From assembly GCA_933207985.1 (NCBI GenBank), contig OW240913.1, positions 323,650,512 to 323,714,511 on the forward strand: a stretch of DNA of 64,000 nucleotides. Direction: 5' to 3'. The notes beneath the pieces are model-generated. The model was not told where the DNA came from. It worked only from the letters and a program-made list of their open reading frames with translations, and ran no database searches. Every line of letters begins with the position of its first letter. The first letter of the stretch is position 1. Below, piece by piece: positions 1 through 10,605 of this stretch. The position numbers and the translations under genes are program-made. Source of the stretch: Pelobates cultripes (lineage: Eukaryota > Chordata > Amphibia > Anura > Pelobatidae).

Positions 1-1837
1 GCAAAGCATGGTCAGGGCAGGTATATCACCTACACTGCGCATTGGGTAAACCTGCTGACGACTGCCAAGAATGGAATGCGTGGCTCTGCAGGAGTTGGTG
101 ACACTGCCACGACTTGCAGGCAGTCCTGCTGCCACCTCCTCTACTCCTCCTACTCCATCCTCTTCCATAACCTCCTCGACTGAGTCCTCTTCTGCTGCTG
201 CGTCTTGCTCCACATAAACGTCACCCCCCCAGCTCCCCAGGTACTATTCCACATCCTGGATACGGCAGTGTAACGCCGTCTCGGGGTTGACTTGCCTGAA
301 AGCAGAGTCACACCGGACCAGCACTCCTGTCCGCCCTGAATGCACAGGTGGATCAGTGGCTGACTCCGCACCAACTGGAGATCGGCAAAGTGGTTTGTGA
401 CAACGGAAGAAATTTGTTGGCGGCATTGCATTTGGGCAAGTTGACACATGTGCCGTGCATGGCACATGTGTGTAATCTGATTGTACAACGCTTTGTTCTT
501 AAGTACCCAGGCTTACAGGACGTCCTGAAGCAGGCCAGGAAGGTGTGTGGCCATTTCTGGCCTTCCTACACGCCATGGCGCACTTTTCAGATATCCAGCG
601 GCAAAAAACATGCCAGTGAGGCGCTTGATTTGCGACGGCCCGACACGTTGGAATTCAACACTCCTAATGTTCGACCGCCTGCTCCAACAAGAAAAAGCCG
701 TTAACGAGTATTTTTTATGACCGGGGTGCTAGGAATTTTTTTGCCACGTTACTGGACGCTCATGCGCAATGCCTGTAGGCTCATGCGTCCTTTTGAGGAG
801 GTGACAAACCTAGTCAGTCGCACCGAAGGCACCATCATACCATTTGTTTTCTTCCTGGAGCGTGCCCTGCGAAGAGTGCTGGATCAGGCCATAGATGAGC
901 GTGAAGAGGAAGAGTTGTGGTCACCATCACCACCAGAAACAGCCTTATATGCATCGCTTGCTGGACCTGCGGCAACGCTGGAAGAGGATTGTGAGGAAGA
1001 GGAGTCAGAGGAGGAATGTGGCTTTGAGGAGGAGGAGGAGGAAGACCAACCACAACAGGCATCCCAGGGTGCTCGTTGTCACCTATCTGGTACCGGTGGC
1101 GTTGTACGTGGCTGGGGGGAAGAACATACCTTCAGTGAGATCACTGAGGAAGAGGAACAGGACATGAGTAGCTCGGCATCCAACCTTGTGCAAATGGGGT
1201 CTTTCATGCTGTCGTGCCTGTTGAGGGACCCTCGTATAAAAAGTCTGGAGGAGAACGACCTGTACTGGGTGTCCACGCTACTAGACCCCCGGTATAAGCA
1301 GAAAGTGCCTGAAATGTTACCGAATTACGGCAAGTCGGAAAGGATGCAGCAGTTCCAAAATCAATTAAAAAGTATGCTTTACACAGCGTATAAGGGCGAT
1401 GTCGCAGCACAACGGGAATCTAACAGGGGAAGAGGTGAAAGTAATCCTCCCACGCCGGCAAGGACAGCTTTACAGACGTGTTGTTGATGGAGGATATACA
1501 GAGCTTTTTAAGTCCTACGCGTCGCCACAGCCCTTCGGGGTCCACCCTCAGAGAACGACTCGACCGACAGGTAGCAGACTACCTCGCCTTAACTGCAGAT
1601 ATTACTCTGAGGAGCGATGAACCCCTTGCCTACTGGGTGTGCAGGCTTGACCTGTGGCCTGAGCTATCCCAATTTGCAATAGAACTTCTGGCCTGCCCCG
1701 CTTCAAGTGTCCTGTCAGAAAGGACCTTCAGTGCAGCAGGAGGTATTGTCACTGAGAAGAGAAGTCGCCTAGGTCAAAAAAGTCTAGATTACCTCACCTT
1801 TATTAAGATGAATGAGGATGGATCCCGAAGGGACTGA
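1..1837 (+). pseudogene. hAT (Ac/ZBED-like) transposase relic
   Basis: Coding similarity runs through three frames (about 348-704, 717-1487, 1478-1837), with weaker remnants before 348. The first block has the RNase H-like hAT core, including VVCDNGRNLLAAL and VPCMAHVCNLIVQRFV, where the Asp of CDN is a likely catalytic acid and CMAHVCNL resembles the conserved cysteine/histidine stretch. The middle block is very acidic (Glu-rich at about 960-1060) and includes LYWVSTLLDPRYK, a hallmark of hAT proteins. The last block carries the C-terminal dimerisation region, with ACPASSVLSERTFSAAG followed by RSRL and YLTFIKMN. Stops and frameshifts make it non-functional. The N-terminal BED zinc finger would lie left of the window. 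Family assignment is confident; exact subfamily is not. Confidence 0.85.
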
Positions 1838-1890
1838 CAGTGGGCGATATAATCGACTAAAAAAGGCCTGAGGAGAGGGACGTAACAGGG

Positions 1891-2226
1891 TGTCGCGGCT
1901 GCCGGCCCGCCGCGTGATATTTAAATCCCTAGCTCACCCCAGTACCTTGCCCTGTTGTGGTTTCCTGAGAGTGCTTTATCATTGTGAATCTGATTTCCTG
2001 GTATCCTGATCTTGGCTTTTCCCTGGTTATTCTGAATTCTGGTTTTCCTGACTTGGCTTGTGTAAACGGTATTGTGTATTTTCTGGCTTCCTTGACCTCG
2101 GCTTTCCCTTTGACCATTCTTTGTCTCTAGGTCCGGTTTACGCTCTGTCCTTTTTATTTTCCTTTTCTTGCCTATGTATATGTTTACATAGTTTCTGCGT
2201 GCTGGACCACACTAGTAGTCGTGACA
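1891..2226. mobile_element. Solo LTR inside hAT copy 1
   Basis: The segment begins TGTCGCGGCTGCC and ends GTAGTCGTGACA, the TG...CA termini of a Gypsy-type LTR. It interrupts a hAT 3' sequence that is continuous elsewhere: ACAGGG is left of it and GGGATTAAACTGATA is right, matching the uninterrupted text at 2402-2423. No internal retroelement sequence remains, so it is probably a recombination product. A clean 5-bp target duplication is not obvious (CAGGG versus TTGGG). Confidence 0.6.
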
Positions 2227-2458
2227 TTGGGATTAAACTGATAAGAATAGTAAGTACTACTTAACACACCACTCCTATCTGGTGGCACATTAGATTGCAC
2301 GTGCAGTGCCCCAAATTTGAAGTAGGAGGACCGACCAAGCATCTTTTTCCATCTCCCGTTTCCTAAAATCGATGCCATATACACGTCCCCTGATAGGGGA
2401 CGTAACAGGGATTAAACTGATAGGAATAGTACTGCTTAACACACCTTATAATAACTCA

Positions 2459-2690
2459 GAGAGAGGAGTCTGAAGAAGAGGAGTCAGAGGAGGAAGGTGG
2501 CTTTGAGGAGGTGGAAGACCAAACACAGCAGGCGTCCCAGGGGGCTTGTTGTCAGCTTTTGGGGACCCTTGGTGTTGTACGTGGCTGGGTGGAGGAAGAG
2601 ACCTTCAATGACATCAGTGAGAACAAGGAACGGGACATGGCTAGCCTGGTATCCAACCTTGTGCAAATGGGGAGTTTGCGGTTGTGCAAA
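2459..2690 (+). repeat. Second copy of the acidic hAT transposase segment
   Basis: This stretch repeats, with divergence, the Glu-rich coding segment found at about 990-1200 (ESEEE...QASQGA...VVRGW...SNLVQMGS). It is preceded by the same GGGATTAAACTGATA leader that precedes the equivalent segment at 30073-30280 in copy 2. The shared layout indicates this is part of the element family's structure (a captured or duplicated internal block downstream of the gene) rather than a chance local duplication. Confidence 0.7.
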
Positions 2691-3079
2691 TGGACTGTTT
2701 GCGGTGCGTTAAATGGGGAGTTTGGTCTGTCACTGTGAAGCGGGCGTAATCCTTACACTACCTGATCGATAAAACATCATACCTGATGTTTTAAAGCACG
2801 GTATTCGAAACAATTTAGGAATGTTAGGTGATTTATGCCCTTTATGGATTAAAACCAGACTCTGCATCAACTATGTAATTTTCCATGGGAGTTTTGCCAT
2901 GGATCCCCCTCCGGCATGCCACAGTCCAGGTGTTAGTCCCCTTGAAACAACTTTTCCATCACTATTGTGACCAGAAAGAGTCCCTGTGGGTTTTAAAATT
3001 TGCCTGCCTATTGAAGTCTATGGCGGAAGTTCGCATTCACCATTCGCGAACCAAAAATTTTATGTTCGCGACATCACTA

Positions 3080-3260
3080 CTGATCAATGTATAGTCTTAT
3101 CTGGTGAATCAAAAAGGTAGGTCCTGGTACAAGAAAATTGCAATATTTAAAGCCATATTGCAAAACAAGTTTGTACGATATTTTACTCATCCAGTCCCCT
3201 AATGTTAGTCCCCTTTTCTCCAAATACTTTGTGGCAAGCACTTTCCTTTCATCATCCCAC
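3080..3260 (+). pseudogene. piggyBac transposase fragment (copy 1)
   Basis: The DNA from about 3080 matches the 3' coding part of the piggyBac transposase at 34365-34440: target-like ATCAATGTATAG, then a stretch encoding a relic of YLVNRKTRTWYKKIAIY. It begins exactly where hAT copy 1 ends, so it is the right flank of the host piggyBac into which the hAT jumped. Similarity fades after about 3200. It has no start and no catalytic residues. Confidence 0.65.
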
Positions 3261-3289
3261 CACAGCCTGTAAATAAACACCCCATAGAA

Positions 3290-4080
3290 AGTGTCTTGTT
3301 TGCTACAAATAAGGCATTGGAAAAACTCTAGTTATAATTGGCCTTCCTGGGGTGGTAGGATTTAGCTGGTTTGCACCATTAATTCGGCTGTGGAGGGAAG
3401 ATGCCAATGACGTTCTCACCGTTAAACGATTTATTTATTTTTTATACACAGCACATTTTCCACATACTGTTTACAAAAACTGCATAGGTCGCATGAGTGA
3501 CTATATTTGTTGCACAACTGTTTTGGGCGGGAGAGTAGGCTTGAAGCAGCAGATTTTATTCCTGAAGAGGCTGAATTTGTGAAATAAAGTAAAAGAAGGT
3601 AAGAGAAGACTTGCGGTTCTGGTAATATTAATCTTCCTGTCCATACAAAATACACCACGTTATTATTCAAAATGTTCACACTGTCTTACACACTGCTCTA
3701 CCTATGCCACAAATCTGCATATTGAAAAAAAATTACATTGAATATTGGTAACAGGAGATGTAGGAAGAGGTATAATACATTAGAAGCTATGATGTAACAA
3801 TCATAGCATGCACATGTCATGAAACTGGTATGTCCAATAAAAAATTCCAAGATTAAATAGGTAAAAATATATATGTAGAAGTTATTGCAATAGATCTGCA
3901 ACAGTAATAGTTTAGGAATGAGTAGTCTCACTCTCTACTCATTAGTTGTAGTTTAAATATATTTAGGCAAAATAATAGATGAATAGCATTACTACATATA
4001 TCTTAATTTCAAATTTTAATAATGTGGTAGTTGTACAGATAATAGTTACCATTGCAAACACAAGATATGCTAACAATGTT
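3290..4080. other. No gene recognised; AT-rich
   Basis: The sequence is AT-rich, with only short random reading frames. I see no coding similarity, RNA gene, or clear repeat termini. Confidence 0.5.
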
Positions 4081-4282
4081 CTTTCTTTGTTCTCCAATAT
4101 AGGCTCTGATGGTACAGAGGAGGTTAGCATCATACAGAGGACGGTACCATCATCACCCTCACAGAATGGATCCTGGTTCCATGGAGCAGATTACATCAGT
4201 CATCCTCTACAGATTACTGCACTGTATGAGACTCTCCAAACATGCCAAGCCAAACTAGAGAGGTCCATCAAGCAGATGTAAG

Positions 4283-4457
4283 GGCTGCCGGTTTGACAGC
4301 TAACACTACTAAGCATTCTTTAGGATTAGAAGAGGCTAAATATCTGGGTTACACAATTGGGTGGGGGCTCCTTAAACTACAAGAGAGCAAAGTAGCAGCC
4401 ATCTACAGTAGGCCACTTCCTGTAACTAAGAAGCAAGTCAGGGCTGGTACAGCCTAA
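4283..4457 (+). pseudogene. Ty3/Gypsy reverse transcriptase fragment
   Basis: About 55 residues match the end of the RT palm and thumb of vertebrate Gypsy elements: AGLTANTTKHSLG, then EEAKYLGYTIG and GLLKLQESKVAAI, then TKKQVRA just before the connection domain. The frame stops at 4457. Directly afterwards the sequence reads like the last residues of an integrase/pol frame and a purine tract, so most of pol has been deleted. YxDD and protease are absent. Confidence 0.75.
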
Positions 4458-4529
4458 AGTAATGTGGATGTTCACGGTTTGTGTTACAAAGGCCGTTCGC
4501 CCCGATTGGTCTGAGCTGGGAGGGGGGGA

Positions 4530-5158
4530 TGTGAATAGGTGCATGGTATGATCAGTGAAAGAGTCTATATTTCTCATAGATTTCTAGAGAAGCTTATGAC
4601 ATTGAACCCCAGGAGGAGTATGTGTGGTATGCAAGATAAAATAATTTTTAGAGATGGGCCCCCGGGATGGAGCATTTGTAGAGTAAGGCGGGCCGGTACT
4701 CCACTCCTCAGTTTACAAGCAACTGGGAGACATAAGGTCCAGGCCAAGAATGCAGGCTGTATTCAACCTTTTGCTCAGCAATTAATCAGCTGCAGCAATG
4801 GGAATAAACCCCTCCCTGCTAGGCAGGTAAGAGAGATTGTTGGTTTCTCCTTTGGAAGTTGGAAGCAGCAGGCTGGCTTGGAGCACTGGCATGCAGAAAG
4901 TATAACAGTCAAGGTGACCGAGCACTGGAGTGCAGAGGTTGGCAGTCAAGGTTGGTGGAACCTGTGGTTTTGTTAAGTTTAACATTTGATAGATAGGGAC
5001 TTAAATGTCAGTAAGTGTTCAGACAAGCGAGGATTTCATTTGCAGGGAGTTCAGTTATATTACTGTTTCTTTTGTATTGCTGCTGTCTCTTGAGCGGATT
5101 TCTCAATAAATTGCCTGGAGTTATATTAAAACCAAAAGACTGTGCATGTTTTATACCA
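4530..5158 (+). mobile_element. Probable 3' LTR of the deleted Gypsy element
   Basis: A polypurine tract (GGGAGGGGGGGA, about 4518-4529) is directly followed by TGTGAATAGG, the expected start of a 3' LTR. An AATAAA signal lies near 5105 and the segment closes at about 5158 with TTTTATACCA. The left boundary is supported by the purine tract; the right boundary is approximate, because no matching 5' LTR or target duplication is in the window. Confidence 0.5.
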
Positions 5159-5174
5159 TAGAGGACCGTGCTAA

Positions 5175-5444
5175 TTGCAACACATGATCACACAGGATAG
5201 AGAGAAACATAGTGAACTGTTACGTAATGGAATTACTGAGGTATGTCAATATATTTTGAGTGGGGACGTTAGGAAATTCACAGCATCAATCGTCTACTTG
5301 GAAAGTTATGTGCAGCACTTTATGGAGATAAGGGAGGAAGAGTACACTTTAATGCTCTCCCAAGCTGCCCACAATTTGGACATAACCATTGATGCTGTGG
5401 ATGACCTAATTCGGGAACATGCACAGTCTTCACAGAAGGTATGA
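5175..5444 (+). other. Unrecognised 89-codon open frame
   Basis: An ATG-initiated frame encodes a hydrophilic, probably helical product with many Glu, Gln and His residues. I do not recognise the family. It starts just after the probable LTR and ends before the L2-like LINE. It could be unrelated unique DNA or a fragment of another element. There is no promoter or splice evidence. Confidence 0.2.
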
Positions 5445-5499
5445 TGATGAAAGGATATCTCCGGGGAGAACGCACTCAGTTTTTGCTCATTATTTTTCA

Positions 5500-7600
5500 C
5501 ATTGTGAACACAACTGATACTGTTTATAGATTTTGACGTCCTATTATGTTTCTTCTGGTTTTCCCTATTTTTCCCCCGTCCCCCCCAAAAAATACATTAC
5601 TGCATTCTTCTCTAGATTACTTAAGGCAATATCCTCCAAGGCCAGCCCCTGACAACCTGGGTTGCCTCTGTTTCCTTTCTTCCACTTGCACTTATTTTAT
5701 TAAATGTATGACCTGGCAGTCCCCCTGTGATTGCGCCACTCCTGCTTACGTATGTTTCGGTGGGCTACAATTCTACCACACTCACAGACCAAACCACTGT
5801 AAAGGAGGTGGTGTAGGCATCATTATCTCCCCTCAATGTACCTTTCAACCAATCTTCCCTGCCATATCTTTTTCTTGTTTGAAGTTCACATTGTTCGCCT
5901 ATATAAACCCACTTCTTTAAGAATTACTATAATTTATCTCCCCTCCTCCCCGGTCATCCTAGTCTATTCATTGAACACTTCCTGGCTACCCCTTTTTTCC
6001 TCTCCTCTAGCATGTCTTCCCTCGTCTTGGGGACTTTAATATCCCAATCAACAACCCCAACTGCCCTGATACCTCTTGTCTGCTCTCTGTAACCTCCTCC
6101 ATGGACTCACACAGTGGTCTAATTCAGCAACTTATACAGCAGGAAACACTCTTGACCAAGTCTTTAACAATCTCTGTACCCCCTCCAATCTCTCCATTTT
6201 CTCTATCTGACCAGCATCTGCTGACCTTTGACATCGGCATACCCAGGACCCAAATTACACCACCCTCACCACATCAGTCTTGCAGAAACCTCTCCTGTAT
6301 TGACCTACATTGATCCTCCACCAACCTCCAAGTCTCCTTTCACTCATCTCAAACCTCACTTGCCCTAACACTGCAACCTTCCTCCACAGCTCCACTTTCT
6401 AATCTAAACTACACATTGTGGTACCGCCTACATTTATACGCTGCAAGCTCTCCGAATTACAACCCTGGCACACCAAGCTGACCTGATACCTCCTCTGTCC
6501 TTGGTCCCCTATTGCTCTCAATTTATACTGCCTCCCTTCATCAGCTCCTTCGGCTCCCAATATAATTTCTATGCGGTCCTCCCCTGAGTTCTCACCACTT
6601 TTCTTGACTCATGTCTCTGACTGCCTCTCGCTATTTCTAACCAGATGACTGCTTATTTCCTGTCCAAAACAGAACTTCTGGACTTTCCTCCCTCAAGTGT
6701 TGCTACTCCCTTGTCTGTTTCCCTTCAAGACAATGGCCCTACCATCAGCTCTACCTCGCAGCCTAGGTGTTCTATTTGACTCTGACCTCCCTTTTACCCC
6801 TCATGTCCAAATATTCGCCAAATCTTGCCGCTTCCATCTCAAAAACATATGGCGCATCTGCCCCTATTTTGCCTGATGCGACAACAGTGCTGGTCCATTC
6901 CACTATAGTCTCTCACCTTGACTACTGTAATCAGCTTCTCAGTGGTCTTACGTGTTCCCAACTTGCCCTGTTACAGTCTAAAATATATGCAGCAGCCCAT
7001 CTTCCTGTCCACCCGCATCTCCCCTCTGTCAGTCCCTACATTGGCTTCCTGTAAGATTTAGGGCGCAATTTAAGATTCTGTTTTTTGCTTCCAAATCTCT
7101 ACATAATGCTGCTCCCCCTATCTATCCTCCCTAATACACAAGTATGTCCCATCTAGACTCGGTTAGTACTACCACCACTGATACTCACCTCCAAAACTTC
7201 ACTAGGACTGCACCATTCCTGTAGAGTACACTTCCCTTGCCTGTTAGATCCTCACCCAGTCTCCACTCCTTAAAAAAAATAAAAATTAAAAACCCACTTC
7301 ACAAAAGCGTATTAAATAAATTGTTAATAGCTCCCAACTGATTTATCTCCTACAACTGTCGTTACAAAAACACACAAAGTCTCCAGTTAATACTACTGTA
7401 CCAATCTACTTCTCTACTCTTACCCTCACTTTTTGTGTCACTTTACCCCACTCCTTCTAGCATGTAAGCTTATTGAGCCAGGTCCTGCGTCCAAGTTGTC
7501 TGGTTACAGTTACATGTTTATGTTAGTCCACCTAGCCGGTATTATTTTAGGCTGCCTGGCTGGTGCAAGTATTGCTAAGACAACGGCAATACAAATGCTG
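5500..7600 (+). mobile_element. Decayed L2/CR1/Rex-type LINE
   Basis: The element holds an apurinic endonuclease relic, a gap, and the end of an RT ORF. Its 3' UTR has the typical phrase CATGTAAGCTTATTGAG (about 7460) found in vertebrate L2-like tails. The terminal GAATTTGTTGGYGCTATATAAATAA motif of this kind of LINE is absent here but appears separately at 12668-12700. The 5' boundary is approximate. Confidence 0.75.
5546..7250 (+). pseudogene. L2-like ORF2 relic (endonuclease and RT)
   Basis: Fragments in shifting frames can be read in order. At about 5760-5830 is GGGVGIIISPQCTFQPI, endonuclease-like. At about 6020-6050 is a stretch readable as LGDFNIPINN, the GDFN motif of AP endonucleases, then a PDTSCLL-like stretch. 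At about 6765-7060 are LGVLFDSDLPFTPHV and IVSHLDYCNQLLSGL, followed by SQLALLQS, the standard C-terminal signature of L2/CR1/Rex RT proteins. The central RT with YxDD is not recognisable. Multiple frameshifts make it dead. Confidence 0.8.
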
Positions 7601-7619
7601 GTATTTTTATTTCTGTGAT

Positions 7620-8866
7620 TGAAATTAAACGCAATACTGGCACAGTCAGTAGGTGGCATTGTGTGGATTGAGGCAGGGACAGGAACTTATATTATCTCAC
7701 TGTCCTCTCTACACTCTGAGTCCTCGGGGGAGCAGCTCCACACAGCACAGAGCAAGCAGCTCCCAGCCTGTAATCAGCCAACAGATCAGGTAAGTGAGGG
7801 ATGGGAGCGGACTAGTACCGAGGAGATCTAGTTGTGCCTTGTGGTGGTATATCTGTAAGCACTGCACATATTCGGTTTTGTTTATCCTGAATGGTGAGAT
7901 TTGTGTGCCATCTTCTCTTATGTCTATAAAAATGGGGGTTTACCGGGTGAGAGCCTCAAATGGGGGTTTACAGGATAAGAGAGATTCAGATGGGAGTTTG
8001 GATAGGTGGAGAGAGACAGATTGGGGTTGCCAGAGGAGGAGAGATGCAGTTGAGTGCAGGGAGGTGAGATGAAGAGAGAATGAGTAGGCTGCTCTGGACA
8101 CAGAAAATAAACAGATGACTGACATCCTTCAAAATGCTTTACTTTATTACGGGAAAATTGTTTTGATTTTTTAAACTATCTAGTAGATATACCTCCACAT
8201 ACATTAAAATCATGTGTCTACATAGCTGCAGACTTTCAATCTGTAGCCTTTGCATGCAATCTCCTTTTTCTCATGTATAGACTTACATTCTGTGCTGGAG
8301 AATACTCCAATCAGAGGCTGCTCACTAAGAAGCCTTTGTGTTGAAGCCACACATGATTGCGGCTTTCTAGTGCTTCTCAATGAGCTGTCTTACTGCTCAT
8401 TGAGAAAGGTGGAAGGCAGGCATCCTCTGTCGATTTAACGGCAGTAGAAGAAACTGTTACTTGTACAGCCGGGATGCGTTTCAGCATCCACTTGTAAAAT
8501 TGCTGATTTATTTTTATCAATATTTTTTATTAAAGGTTTTATATTTTTACATCAATATATTCAAAACTTTTAAATTGAATAAATATAAGAAAAATTGTAT
8601 ATGGAGATACATACATCAAATGTACAAACAAAACAAAAAGAAAATTAGTTTATAATAACATCAAAAAGAAAATTAGTTTATAGTAACATCAATGCAATTA
8701 CTTTATATCATTTTTTGTTTTTTTCTCCTTGTGTAGTTAACAATTAACTTTTTGAATTGAAAAAAAAAAAGATTTCTCATGTGATTCTATACTTTAAGGG
8801 GAGAGAAAAAGACAAGGGGAAGAAAGGGGGATAAGAGAGGAAGGGCAGGGGAGAAGAAACGGAATT
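7620..8866. other. No gene recognised; one consensus splice donor
   Basis: The left part holds a GC-richer stretch ending in ACAGATCAGGTAAGTGAGG, a perfect donor consensus near 7789-7796, but no coding homology precedes it. The right part is AT-rich with poly-A/T runs and a short GA-rich stretch. Nothing further can be supported. Confidence 0.4.
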
Positions 8867-9090
8867 ATAACCCTTAACGCCGTTCTATACCATCCACATT
8901 TAAATGGGCTTCAAAGCCGTTGCGGCGGCATGGAACGCCATAACGGCTTAAGCCCCCAGGAGCAGGGAATAACTTACCTCCACCGCGATCCTCTTTAGGA
9001 GGACTGCCTGACAGCCCAGGCAGCCCTCCCACAGCAAATCAGGCCCCTGGGGGCCATGTGATCGCTCTCAAAGATTCTAACTGTATTTTG

Positions 9091-9096
<6 letters not shown>

Positions 9097-9131
<35 letters not shown>

Positions 9132-9150
9132 ACAAAATACACTTAGAATG

Positions 9151-9194
<44 letters not shown>
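9097..9194. repeat. Two (TA)n microsatellites
   Basis: Alternating TA runs occupy about 9097-9128 and 9157-9194, separated by a short stretch. Both are within the piggyBac-derived element. Confidence 0.95.
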
Positions 9195-9198
<4 letters not shown>

Positions 9199-9387
9199 CA
9201 TTAATTATTACATAAGTATACATGTAGAATTTAAATACATATTTATGTATATATAATAAAATTCTACGTGTATATTTAAGTAATCTTTTAGCATAATTAT
9301 GTGATTTTATTAATTAAAATTTGGTTGACCTGCCTGACAACCCAGGCAGAAAGTGCAGAGAATTGAGTTTGCAAGCACGATATTTAA

Positions 9388-9690
9388 CCCTGTAACTTTC
9401 CAAAACACCATAAAACCTGTACATGGTGTACATGGGGGGGTACTGTTTTACTCGTGAGACTTTGCTGAACACAAATATTAATGTTTCAAAACGATAAATT
9501 GTATTACAACAATATTTTCAGTAAAAGTTAAGTTTTTTGCATTTTTCACACACAAACAGCACTTACACTGATAATATAATTGCTGTGATACTTTTTAGTG
9601 TTTTCAAACACTAATATTTGTGATCAGCAAGGTCTCCCGAGTATAATAGTACCCCTCATGTACAGGTTTTATGGTGGTTTTATAGTAGAC
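9388..9690. repeat. Imperfect long inverted repeat
   Basis: The text around 9400-9490 (CCATAAAACCTGTACATGG, then TACTGTTTTACTCGTGAGAC, then ACACAAATATTAATGTTT) returns in reverse complement at about 9600-9685 (AACACTAATATTTGTG, then GTACAGGTTTTATGG). The arms are about 85-100 bp with roughly 110 bp between. It results from two piggyBac-3' segments lying head to head. Confidence 0.8.
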
Positions 9691-9782
9691 AGCCCAAGGT
9701 ATTGCAAATGGGGTATGTCCAGTCTTTTTTAAAAAAAAAGACTGGACATACCCCATTTGCAATACCTTGGGCTGTCTACTAT
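9682..9782. repeat. Perfect 49-bp hairpin
   Basis: The arms 9682-9730 and 9734-9782 are exact reverse complements with a 3-nt AAA centre. The right arm is the normal orientation of this element family (compare 35380-35430); the left arm is an extra inverted copy. The perfect identity contrasts with the decay of the surrounding copy. Confidence 0.95.
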
Positions 9783-9892
9783 TGCAAATGGTATGCCATC
9801 ATGGGGGTAATTCTCATTCCTGGGCTACCATATGGTCTAAAAGGCAACGTAACCAATCTGGCGAATTTCAATGTGAAAAAAAACCTGAAAAA

Positions 9893-10137
9893 TGTAACAT
9901 AGAAACATAGAATGTGACGGCAGATAAGAGCCATTCGGACCATCTAGTCTGCCCAATTTTCTAAATACTTTCATTAGTCCCTAGCCTTATCTTATAGTTA
10001 GGACAGCCTTATGCCTATCCCACACATGCTTAAACTCCTTTACTGTGTTAACCTTTACCACTTCAGCTGGAAGTCTATTCCGTAAGTTTTATCCTGCAAT
10101 GAACCAGTTTAGTAGCCCTTCTCTGAACTCTCTCTAA
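9893..10137 (-). mobile_element. CR1-type LINE 3' tail, minus strand
   Basis: The + strand begins ATAGAAACATAGAATGTGACGG and continues through the CR1-like tail wording (GCCATTCGGACCATCTAGTC, AACTCCTTTACTGTGTTAAC). This is the reverse complement of a 3' UTR ending in the usual short TTTCTATGTTAC repeat. It interrupts the piggyBac-derived element: GAAAAATGTAAC to the left and GTAACATGCTATATTTG to the right rejoin into the family sequence, leaving a short GTAACAT-like duplication. It is 5' truncated with no ORF. Confidence 0.75.
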
Positions 10138-10605
10138 AGTAACATGCTATATTTGAGCCGTTAACTTCCCAAAACACCATAAAACCTGTACATTGGGGGT
10201 ACTGTTTTACACGTGAGACATCGATGAATACAAACGTGTATTTTATTGCAGTAAAAGCAAACAGTATTATGACATTCACAGTTAAAATGTCACATAGAAT
10301 TAAAAAAATTAAACAAATTTTATTTTCTCGCATTTATTTAAATATTTTATTCATATTAAATTATGTGTCATAGCTAAATATTTGATGTTAAAAGTAAGCC
10401 CTGATTACCCTGAATAAAATTATATATAATAAGATATAATAAGTGTGGGTGCACTTAATACGAAAGAGTCGAATTACGGTTGAACAGACATATAGCCAAA
10501 TTCAAGATTTTGTTTACGTTTTGACCACAATGTGTACATTTGGCTCAGTCCTTAAGGGGTTAAAGATTTACTCAGTGATATGCAAATAGGATACATGCTC
10601 TAGAG

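Larger units (their letters stand above)
1..3079 (+). mobile_element. hAT DNA transposon, copy 1 (5' end outside window)
   Basis: The element enters from the left edge and ends at 3079 with the terminus GTTCGCGACATCACTA. That terminus is the inverted counterpart of the 5' end of hAT copy 2 at 19971 (TAGTGATGTACCGAAC). The base after the terminus starts a piggyBac transposase fragment, so the hAT sits inside an older piggyBac copy; the probable 8-bp target is CTGATCAA (3080-3087), whose left partner lies outside the window. Contents in order are a transposase relic (1-1837), a solo LTR (1891-2226), and 3' non-coding sequence with a second copy of the acidic transposase segment (2459-2690). Stretches after 1840 match copy 2 at 30006-30315. 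Confidence 0.8.
8871..10559 (-). mobile_element. piggyBac-derived non-autonomous element, rearranged
   Basis: The right end reads TTTGGCTCAGTCCTTAAGGGG followed by TTAA (10560-10563). It is the mirror of the left ends at 17712 and 52410 (CCTTAAGGACTGAGCC). The left end is CCCTTAACGCCG, flanked by ATAA (8867-8870), probably a mutated TTAA. The interior shares the motif CCATAAAACCTGTACATGG and neighbours with the 3' UTR of the piggyBac copy at 34560-35540, so it is a deletion derivative without transposase. It carries AT microsatellites, a CR1 tail (9893-10137) and two inverted repeats. Confidence 0.7.

Noticed and set aside
835..1410. Several minus-strand frames opposite the hAT transposase
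   Set aside because: They are shadows of the + strand coding text; no independent similarity, and proline runs mirror the Glu-rich segment.
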